NCBI GenBank assembly: GCA_020630065.1
Contig: JAHDCC010000004.1
Location: forward strand, 35,219 to 99,218
DNA: 64,000 nucleotides
Direction: 5' to 3'
Source: Acidimicrobiales bacterium
GTDB taxonomy: Bacteria > Actinomycetota > Acidimicrobiia > Acidimicrobiales > SZUA-35
Both the position numbers and the translations under genes were made by a program. Shown here one piece after another: positions 57,815 through 64,000 of the stretch; within the stretch, counting starts at the first letter, position 1, and every line of letters begins with the position of its first letter. The notes under the pieces are model-generated. The model ran no database searches, was not told where the DNA came from, and saw only the letters and a list, made by a program, of their open reading frames with translations.

Positions 57815-58351
57815 GTGCCTGTTTCTTTTTCGAATCCTGTGGTGGATCTTTCCGACCTTCCTCAGCTAGAAGATGATCGATTTGTGCCGGTCGAACGGTC
57901 TTATTTCTGGCTGCGAATCGGTCTAGTTCTCGGTGTTGCCGTGATAGCGGTCGTTGCGGCTGTTGTCGTCGTTTCGTTTGTTGCTGTCTCGTTGACGGCA
58001 ACCGAATTGGCGGCTGCCGGTTTGATTATGGTCGTCGGTGTTGTGGCAACATCTATTGGTCAATGGTTAGAGGTTTCTCGTATGGGTTTCTTGCTTCGGG
58101 AACACGACTTTTCTTTCCGAAGAGGCGTGTTGCGAACAACGGTCACCACTATTCCGTTTAGCCGGGTGCAGAACGTCACGATCGACCGGGGTCCAATCAT
58201 GCGGCTGCTCGGTTTAGCTTCGTTGCGTCTCCATTCTGCGGGCGGAACTTTGCACGTGACCGGTATCAGGTTTGATTCGGCGGAAGAGCTCAAATCGTAT
58301 ATTGTCGATCGGGCTCGAACCGCAGCAGATCTAGAACAAGCCGCCCGTTGA
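57815..58351 (+). CDS. PH-domain membrane protein (YdbS-like)
   Basis: A 178-residue protein with two helices (SYFWLRIGLVLGVAVIAVVAA..., LAAAGLIMVVGVVATSIG) and a bPH_2 domain from about residue 85 (VSRMGFLLREHDFSFRRGVLRT, RVQNVTIDRGPIMRLLGLASLRLHSAGG). YdbS and YdbT are encoded as a pair in Bacillus. GTG start with AGGAAGG. Its stop shares bases with the next start (TGATG). Confidence 0.83.
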   Translation: MPVSFSNPVVDLSDLPQLEDDRFVPVERSYFWLRIGLVLGVAVIAVVAAVVVVSFVAVSLTATELAAAGLIMVVGVVATSIGQWLEVSRMGFLLREHDFSFRRGVLRTTVTTIPFSRVQNVTIDRGPIMRLLGLASLRLHSAGGTLHVTGIRFDSAEELKSYIVDRARTAADLEQAAR

Positions 58352-59793
58352 TGCCAGACGATGTTTTGTCGTCGCCTCAACGGCAGTCTCCGTTGGGTTT
58401 GGTTTTCGAAACCATCGATGTGGTGCGCAACTTTTCGGGCTTCAATTTGGCGGTATTGGCTGCGTTTGTTTTCGCCCGTCGGTTTAGCCCGTTCCTGATC
58501 GGAGCGGTTCTCGTCGGTTTGATCGCCGTCGTGGTCTGGTCGGCGTTGTCATGGTGGAAGTTCGTGTTTTGTGTCGAAGGTGACCAGCTGGTGGTTCGAC
58601 GCGGCGTTTTGTCTGATGAACGCCTAGTTATTCCACTCGGCCGGATACAGAGCATCTCGGTTGAACAGCCGGCGTTGCATCGGCTCGTTGGGCTGGTCAA
58701 AGTTGGGGTAGAAACGGCTGGAACCTCGGCAGTCGAATTCGAGATTGATGCGGTATCGGCGTCTGTGGCCCGTTCTCTTCAGCAGGTCGCTGAGAGTCAT
58801 GGAGCCAGGTTGGGTTCGGTTCCCGGATCGGAATCTCAGATGGAAGGTCCGCCGTCTCCCGGGCTGGACAACGACAGTGGTGAGGTGTTGGTTAAACGGT
58901 CGTTGGGTGAACTGGTGGCCGCAGCTGTGAGTCGTCTGCCTTTGGCCGGTGTGGTGGGTCTCGGTTCTCTAGCCCCGTTTATGGACCGGATTTTCGGCAG
59001 GATCGAATCTCTAAATCTAGAACTGTCGCCTACGTTGATCGTCGTAATGGTGGTGATAGTCGGACTGCTGTTATGGCTCGTGAACATAACCCAGGAGGTT
59101 GTTCGTAACTGGGGGTTGACCGTTGTGCGTTCCGGGGCAGGTCTTCTGCGGTCTGCAGGCATGTTTAGTCGCACGTCTAGATCAACAACGATTGAACGGG
59201 TGCAGGCGCTGCAAACGACCGCAAACGTGGTTGAGCGGCGCCTAAATATTCGACGTATCGTTTTGCGAACGATCGGTTCAGGTGACCTGCATATCTCGGG
59301 TGCGACCACCGAGGAACTGTCGCGGTTCCGTGAACTAGTTTTGGGTTCTAGTTCGCCGATTGTTGCCGATCGGAACGTGTCGAAATGGCTGATGTATTAC
59401 GAGCTGCGGGCGGTCCCGTTGGTTCTTATCGCGATGGCTGCCGCCGCTGTCGTGTACCGGTCGCCGTTGGTTTTTGTGGGGTTGGTGGGTGTTGTTTGGA
59501 TAGTTGTTCGGGCTGTGGTGCGTTGGAAGTACTTGAGATGGGGCCTCGACGATGGTCGAATAGCGGTGTCGGATTCGTTGTTGAGTAGGCGAAGGGTCGA
59601 GCAGCGGCTGGTGACGTTTCAAACCGTGACGTTGCGTCGGAGTTGGTTGGAACGAAGGCGGGGTTTGGCCACCCTCGTGTTGGCGTCAGCTGAGAACCGG
59701 CTCGTTGTGCCCATGATCGACGACGCCGAAGCCGCTCAAGTTAGAGATGTTGTGGTAGCAACCCTGGCTACAGACCGCAGCCCGTGGATGTAG
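58351..59793 (+). CDS. PH-domain membrane protein (YdbT-like)
   Basis: About 480 residues with three bPH_2 domains and five or six helices. First PH: GDQLVVRRGVLSDERLVIPLGRIQSISVEQPALHRLVG (region about 75-130). Second: LLRSAGMFSRTSRSTTIERVQALQTT. Third: WGLDDGRIAVSDSLLSRRRVEQRLVTFQTVTL. The pair is implicated in envelope stress or resistance to envelope-acting peptides in Bacillus. Confidence 0.82.
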   Translation: MPDDVLSSPQRQSPLGLVFETIDVVRNFSGFNLAVLAAFVFARRFSPFLIGAVLVGLIAVVVWSALSWWKFVFCVEGDQLVVRRGVLSDERLVIPLGRIQSISVEQPALHRLVGLVKVGVETAGTSAVEFEIDAVSASVARSLQQVAESHGARLGSVPGSESQMEGPPSPGLDNDSGEVLVKRSLGELVAAAVSRLPLAGVVGLGSLAPFMDRIFGRIESLNLELSPTLIVVMVVIVGLLLWLVNITQEVVRNWGLTVVRSGAGLLRSAGMFSRTSRSTTIERVQALQTTANVVERRLNIRRIVLRTIGSGDLHISGATTEELSRFRELVLGSSSPIVADRNVSKWLMYYELRAVPLVLIAMAAAAVVYRSPLVFVGLVGVVWIVVRAVVRWKYLRWGLDDGRIAVSDSLLSRRRVEQRLVTFQTVTLRRSWLERRRGLATLVLASAENRLVVPMIDDAEAAQVRDVVVATLATDRSPWM

Positions 59794-59835
59794 CTCCCGG
59801 GTTTGTGGCCGTCAGGCTGGTCAAATAAATTTGGA

Positions 59836-59866
59836 TAGCCCGCACCGGTTTTGTCGGTGCGGGCTA
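59836..59866. terminator. bidirectional terminator
   Basis: A perfect 12-bp stem (TAGCCCGCACCG / CGGTGCGGGCTA, loop GTTTTGT) between convergent genes ending at 59793 and 59888. Confidence 0.85.
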
Positions 59867-59887
59867 CTTGGTTAGAAGAAGCCTGGA

Positions 59888-60445
59888 TTAGATGCAGTCA
59901 ACACCTAGCTCATCGTGAATGGCATCTCGGTCGTCGTTGTTGATCCCTAGCTCGTCGGCCAAGGTTTTGAGATACGCAACTTCTTTGCCGTCGTCGACTT
60001 CGATCGAAAGTAGTGAGACGACATAGGCGTCGACCGACAATTCCGCAGGGACCGCTTTGGCGATGTCAGCGGGGGGAAGAAACGGAGAGGACAGTTCGTT
60101 GTTAAGAAATTCTTGCTCGTCGCGGGTGACGTCTTCTCCAAGTTCGCCCACGATGTGGTCAATCTCTGTTTGATCTATGTGGCCGTCGGCTTTGGCCGAG
60201 TTGGTCATCGCCCGTACCAGAATTTGTGCGTCGCTGTCGGTCATGGTTTGACTGTTGTCGTCTTTATTTCCGCCGAGAAGTCCGCTTAGTCCCGATTTGC
60301 CTGCCCCGAGTGCAGAACCTAATTTACGGCCGCCGAGCATAGCGCCCGCCATGCTGCCGATCATGGCTCCGGTGCGTCCACCGACCATGCCACCGATCAT
60401 CCGGCCGCCTTGGCTGCCAAGTAAGCTTCCTAGTAGTCCGATCAT
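59888..60445 (-). CDS. DUF533 (YebE-like) protein
   Basis: A 185-residue protein: a Gly/Met-rich N-terminus (GGRMIGGMVGGRTGAMIG) that may associate with membranes, then a TerB-like helical domain with KADGHIDQTEIDHIVGELGE and a short acidic end. This matches DUF533/YebE. Function unknown. Start ATG at 60445. Confidence 0.83.
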   Translation of the reverse strand: MIGLLGSLLGSQGGRMIGGMVGGRTGAMIGSMAGAMLGGRKLGSALGAGKSGLSGLLGGNKDDNSQTMTDSDAQILVRAMTNSAKADGHIDQTEIDHIVGELGEDVTRDEQEFLNNELSSPFLPPADIAKAVPAELSVDAYVVSLLSIEVDDGKEVAYLKTLADELGINNDDRDAIHDELGVDCI

Positions 60446-60588
60446 TATTGTCGCCCTTTCAATTGAAGATACGCATCATTCTAGTCGGACGCCGCTACCG
60501 GTAAATAAACCACGCAGATCTGGCTGTCGGTCGGCCACACTCAGGCTAGGCTCGCAGGTATCGACCAATAGATGGGTTCAAGGCGGTT

Positions 60589-61398
60589 ATGGGGCAAACG
60601 GTAGTGAGGGCGAGCCGAATCATTGGGTTGCTGGCGACGGCAATGCTGGTTGCGTCGAGCTGCTCAGTGCTAAATAGCTCTGCCTCGCCGCAAGAACAGG
60701 GTTCGATCGACTCCGAGACGGTTTCTGACGAACCCGGCACAGAGACACAAACCAAAACCGACGAGTCGGGTTATCGATCGTTTACCGCAGCCCCTAGCCA
60801 GATTAGCCTGCATTGGAACGACGCCGAAGGTGAACCATATGGCCAGTTAGAACGCCTCCGCCAAGAACTTGAACAGCAAGGCAAATCCGTCAAGCTCGTA
60901 ACCAACTCGGGCATATATCTTCCAGGTTTTGTACCCGCAGGTCTCCACGTGGAAGACGGTGTCGAGCTTCGACCGATTAACCTCAATGACGGTGAAGGTA
61001 ACTTTCAGCTTCTCCCAAACGGGGTGTTCTATATCGCCGACGGGATGGCCGGAGTGTTAGAAAGCAACACCTATGCTGCGTCGGGTATCCAACCCCGACT
61101 GGCGGTTCAATCAGGCCCACAACTGCTCGCTGATGGTGTCATCCATCCCGAATTCTCTGAAACCTCCGAGTCGACGTTCATACGAAACGGGGTAGGTGTA
61201 ACCCCTGATGGGCAAGTCCTTTTCTTGATGTCGGCGCGACCGGTAAACCTGTGGGATTTCGCTAGTGAATTTCTTGATCGAGGGGTCACCAACGCCTTAT
61301 ATCTCGACGGCAAAATATCGGCGATGGACGAACCCGTCGACGGGGTTCCCCTTTTCCCGAATATTCCTTTCGCCGGAATTCTCGCTGTCAGCGAATAA
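60589..61398 (+). CDS. phosphodiester glycosidase (NAGPA/DUF2233) lipoprotein
   Basis: A 269-residue lipoprotein (lipobox ASSC, about Cys25) followed by an acidic linker. The catalytic-type domain includes LVTNSGIYLPGFVPAGLHVEDG, LPNGVFYIADG, RLAVQSGPQLLADG, and NALYLDGKISAM near the end. Such domains remove GlcNAc-1-phosphate-type caps or cleave phosphodiester-linked sugars. The DGSPS-type Gly loop reads DGKIS here. Confidence 0.8.
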   Translation: MGQTVVRASRIIGLLATAMLVASSCSVLNSSASPQEQGSIDSETVSDEPGTETQTKTDESGYRSFTAAPSQISLHWNDAEGEPYGQLERLRQELEQQGKSVKLVTNSGIYLPGFVPAGLHVEDGVELRPINLNDGEGNFQLLPNGVFYIADGMAGVLESNTYAASGIQPRLAVQSGPQLLADGVIHPEFSETSESTFIRNGVGVTPDGQVLFLMSARPVNLWDFASEFLDRGVTNALYLDGKISAMDEPVDGVPLFPNIPFAGILAVSE

Positions 61399-61439
61399 AG
61401 GCGTGTCTTGGGCCGTCGGTTCAGGGCACACTGTTGAAG

Positions 61440-62726
61440 ATGAATGATTCAACGTCCCTAACCAACGCTTCGCTACACGAACGAGCCAACCGAGTGCTCG
61501 TCGGAGGCGTAAATTCCCCAGTTCGGGCCTTTCTGTCCGTGGGCGGCACCCCTCACGTTGTTGCCAGCGCGAACGGTTCTCGAATTACCGACGTTGAGGG
61601 CACCACCTATATTGACTATGTGCAAAGCTACGGCGCCTCAATTTTGGGTCACGCCAATCCAGGTGTTGTGTCAGCGGTTCAAAAAGCTGTGATTGACGGA
61701 ACAACGTTCGGAGCGACAACGGTCCGCGAGATTGAACTAGCCGAACTAATTTCGAGCTGGGTTCCGGGAGTAGAAAAAATTCGGATGACATCATCGGGCA
61801 CCGAAGCCGCGATGTCGGCGATACGGCTCGCTCGAGGCGCGACTGGTCGAGACAAGATCGTCAAATTCGCTGGCTGCTACCACGGCCATGTCGACTCGCT
61901 GCTTATCGCTGGCGGTTCCGGTGTCGCTAACCAGGGAATCGTCGGCGCTCCCGGCATCCCGGACCCGGCGGTAGCCGACACGTTGGTGTACGACTACAAC
62001 ACGGTGCCGGTCCTAGATGAAACGGTTGCTGTGGTTGCGGTTGAACCCGTAGCGGCCAATATGGGTCTCGTTGAACCTGAACCCGGATTTTTGCAAGCGC
62101 TACGAACCGAATGTGATCGTGTGGGGGCACTATTGTTGTTCGACGAGGTAATCACCGGTTTCCGTCTCGGTCGGGGTGGAGCGACTGTCTGGTCGGGTGT
62201 TCAGCCCGACGTGTGGGCCTTCGGGAAAGTCATCGGCGGTGGTTTGCCGGTCGGCGTGTTTGGTGGAAGCGCAGAGGTGATGAGTAACCTTGCGCCAGAA
62301 GGCCCCGTTTATCAAGGTGGTACGTTGTCTGGCAATCCGTTGGCGACCGCCGCCGGGTTAGCTGCGTTAGATCAGTTGACGGTTGCTGCGTATGAACATC
62401 TACACGCCACGGCAAAGACGCTTGGGGCCGGTCTGCGTAACGCGTTGACCGAAGCCGGTTTGAGTGTTCAAGTTCCTGTAGTGGGTCCGCTTCTGGGTGT
62501 GTTCTTCACCGATCAGCCTGTTCGGAATTACGACGACAGCAAAGCGGCGGCCGATAACGGCATGTTCGCCAAGTTCTTTCACGCCATGCGAAATAGAGGG
62601 GTCGCTTTGGCGCCTGGGCCCTACGAAGTGATGTTTCCATCGTTGGCGCATAGTGCTGAAGATATTGATCAAACGATTGAGGCCGCGTCGGAAGCGGCAT
62701 CCGAGATAGCGGCGGCCGCTCACTAG
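61440..62726 (+). CDS. hemL: glutamate-1-semialdehyde 2,1-aminomutase
   Basis: A 428-residue PLP enzyme (class III aminotransferase) making 5-aminolevulinate. It opens with LVGGVNSPVRAF and has YVQSYGASILGH, SSGTEAAMSAIRLAR, KFAGCYHGHVDSLL, LLLFDEVITGFRLGRGG and the PLP Lys in WAFGKVIGGGLPVG. ATG 61440. It lies about 6 kb from hemACDB and completes the C5 pathway with them. It overlaps its convergent neighbour by 4 nt. Confidence 0.96.
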   Translation: MNDSTSLTNASLHERANRVLVGGVNSPVRAFLSVGGTPHVVASANGSRITDVEGTTYIDYVQSYGASILGHANPGVVSAVQKAVIDGTTFGATTVREIELAELISSWVPGVEKIRMTSSGTEAAMSAIRLARGATGRDKIVKFAGCYHGHVDSLLIAGGSGVANQGIVGAPGIPDPAVADTLVYDYNTVPVLDETVAVVAVEPVAANMGLVEPEPGFLQALRTECDRVGALLLFDEVITGFRLGRGGATVWSGVQPDVWAFGKVIGGGLPVGVFGGSAEVMSNLAPEGPVYQGGTLSGNPLATAAGLAALDQLTVAAYEHLHATAKTLGAGLRNALTEAGLSVQVPVVGPLLGVFFTDQPVRNYDDSKAAADNGMFAKFFHAMRNRGVALAPGPYEVMFPSLAHSAEDIDQTIEAASEAASEIAAAAH

Positions 62727-63496
62727 CGGTTTGTGGTAGCGGTCGCAGTTGCTCGTAGTGACTGCTGATATTGCAGAAACGCTGTTCGCCCCTGGGGTGT
62801 CATCGAGTACCAGGTTCTATCTTTGCTGTCCTTCCGGGTCGAGACGTAACCCTGATTCGACAGGGAAATCAGATACTCGGATAGTTCGGTCGGTGGCACG
62901 TTTGTTTGCTGCTTTAAATAGTCGAGTTCGACTTCGGTAACGCCGCCAAGAATGGCCGGTAGGACTAGTTTGTGGTTAGCGTCCGAACTGGGCTGGGTGT
63001 GCGTTCGATGGTAACGGCGGTCTGTGTACCAGACGAAACAAGCGATGAGGGTCAAGGTGGCAAGAAATATTGTCCAGAACGGCTTGTTCATAATAAAGAG
63101 GACGCCGAGCGGGACGGCGACGAGAACAACAAGTGATAGCCCCATGGACTTTGCTTGCTTCTTATGGACGTCGCCTGGGGCGAACCAAGCGAGTCGAAGT
63201 CCACGATCTATTTGAACTCGACGTTCGATTGCGACCGAACCGCCCGCAATGGTAAGTATCAAGAAGTTGCTGAGCCAAGCCTGCCATCCGTCCCCGGTAC
63301 CTTCGCTGAAACTAAACGCCACAGCGGTGCTGGTAAACAACGTCCAAAAGCCTATTGGGACTGGGTATCGCCGGATCGGTGAATCGGATGGGTTCGGGAA
63401 CCAAACACTATTTCGGGCGTCGGTCATAGTCTGAAGTTGCTCAGCGGCGCTCCCAAGAGGTGGTTCTATGTTGTCGGCGGCTTCCATGCTCGCCAT
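62723..63496 (-). CDS. membrane protein with C-terminal winged-helix domain
   Basis: A 257-residue protein: four helices in the first 160 residues (FWTLFTSTAVAFSFS, WLSNFLILTIAGGSVAI, LVVLVAVPLGVLFIM, IFLATLTLIACFVWY), then a winged-helix domain (LPAILGGVTEVELDYLKQQTNV, LSEYLISLSNQGYVSTRKD, WYSMTPQGRTAFLQY). The latter resembles MarR/transcriptional-regulator C-terminal wHTH. A membrane-bound regulator is unusual. ATG 63496. Confidence 0.7.
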   Translation of the reverse strand: MASMEAADNIEPPLGSAAEQLQTMTDARNSVWFPNPSDSPIRRYPVPIGFWTLFTSTAVAFSFSEGTGDGWQAWLSNFLILTIAGGSVAIERRVQIDRGLRLAWFAPGDVHKKQAKSMGLSLVVLVAVPLGVLFIMNKPFWTIFLATLTLIACFVWYTDRRYHRTHTQPSSDANHKLVLPAILGGVTEVELDYLKQQTNVPPTELSEYLISLSNQGYVSTRKDSKDRTWYSMTPQGRTAFLQYQQSLRATATATTNR

Positions 63497-63666
63497 AGTA
63501 CGCTACTTGACGCCTATTGTTAGTTCAGGTGGAGATGGAATCAGCGTCGAAATGGCCCCAGACCGGCACTTGACACATTGCGATATTGGGCAAGTCGACA
63601 GGGCTTAAGTCAACGATCTTTCTCGGACACGAGGGTGATGTTTTCGACTTTTGGAAAGCGTTGGTT

Positions 63667-64000
63667 TCACGCCGTTAACAGAAGGTAGGCGGCTACCCCA
63701 TTGGCTGCGTTTTTTGGTGCGAGGTCCTTCCAAGCAGGATGTTCGGCGTTACCTAGTTCGTGGCGAAGTCGTAGCCGTTTCCGATCTTTTGGTGTGAGTT
63801 GGCGTTTGAGATTCAACGGAGCCTCTACCAACGTCAGTAGCAATGCTAGATCTTCGCGTTGGGCATTTGGGGTGTCGTCAACATCAACAGCTAGAGCTTT
63901 GCCGACGAGCGCTCCAAGTAGCGATGGTCGAGGTACGAACCCTCGGTCTCGGCCGCAGACAACAGGGACGAGTTCGGTGCGATCGAGCGCTTGTTTGCCT
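63667..64000 (-). CDS. C-terminal part of a protein entering from the right edge
   Basis: At least 111 codons ending at TGA 63667-63669. Read-out includes TELVPVVCGRDRGFVPRPS, KALAVDVDDTPNAQREDLA and ends GVAAYLLLTA. Composition is typical coding sequence of this genome. The pattern loosely recalls the C-terminal half of nucleotidyltransferase/AbiEii-like proteins, but I cannot assign it. The 170 nt between it and the gene at 63496 show no clear terminator. Confidence 0.6.
   Translation of the reverse strand, partial: GKQALDRTELVPVVCGRDRGFVPRPSLLGALVGKALAVDVDDTPNAQREDLALLLTLVEAPLNLKRQLTPKDRKRLRLRHELGNAEHPAWKDLAPKNAANGVAAYLLLTA

Overview
The window looks like a chromosomal piece of an actinobacterium, most likely an aquatic member of the Acidimicrobiia. 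Markers pointing this way are mycothiol synthesis (mshA), Rex, a WXG100-like protein, an RsiG-type c-di-GMP-binding anti-sigma factor, a SigK/RskA pair, an acyl-ACP desaturase, a heliorhodopsin, and moderate G+C with many GTG/TTG starts and leaderless-looking genes. The class assignment is inference; no rRNA or ribosomal protein gene is present to settle it.

Layout. 0-8 kb: housekeeping and lipid genes (acyl-ACP thioesterase, oligoribonuclease, dUTPase, ATP-dependent DNA ligase, acyl-ACP desaturase, glutaminyl cyclase, thioredoxin-like protein). 8-13 kb: a peptide/metallophore-type ABC importer (fused double ATPase, binding lipoprotein, two permeases) behind a promoter that overlaps a Fur/Zur-like palindrome. 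13-16 kb: a tight operon of a WXG-like protein, an RTX-repeat protein with a C-terminal HEXXH metallopeptidase domain, and two small conserved proteins. 16-20 kb: a secreted phosphoesterase, membrane proteins and a heliorhodopsin. 20-24 kb: a SigK-RskA module divergent from a molybdopterin oxidoreductase and a double-FAS1 fasciclin lipoprotein. 24-32 kb: a SigB/SigF-type general stress module (sigma factor, two RsbW-like kinases, STAS antagonist, GAF/PP2C phosphatase) together with Dps, CsbD and a Balon/Rv2629-like ribosome hibernation factor. 32-34.7 kb: a DUF389 membrane protein, then about 1 kb of decayed DNA with an IS3 transposase remnant. 34.7-40 kb: a second copy of the metallopeptidase cassette, now with a PrsW-like membrane-protease N-terminus, led by a LysM protein and small proteins and ending near a tRNA-Lys. 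40-64 kb: conserved core with rex, proC, SAM adenosyltransferase, mshA, rsiG, moaD-like, hemACDB, tesB, cyclophilin, PH-domain pair and hemL. Gene content here resembles the mycobacterial mshA-proC-hemACDB-hemL stretch.

How the parts connect. Four upstream regions (heliorhodopsin, the RsbW-like kinase at 25.9 kb, dps, and csbD plus the hibernation factor) carry the same GTT(T/A)-15 nt-GGGTA element, which matches the SigF/SigB promoter class and so predicts one light/stress regulon inside this window. The sigK and oxidoreductase genes share an intergenic region holding two mirror-image CCAATCC-15 nt-CCGAA promoters, each followed exactly 7 nt later by a start codon, so both transcripts should be leaderless and SigK-driven.

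The most unusual content is the pair of cassettes at 13.2-16.2 and 34.7-39.3 kb. An almost interchangeable C-terminal HEXXH domain plus the same two downstream genes are attached to two unrelated N-terminal delivery or membrane modules. This is the layout of polymorphic toxin/immunity systems, but neither the domain nor the small partners is one I can name.
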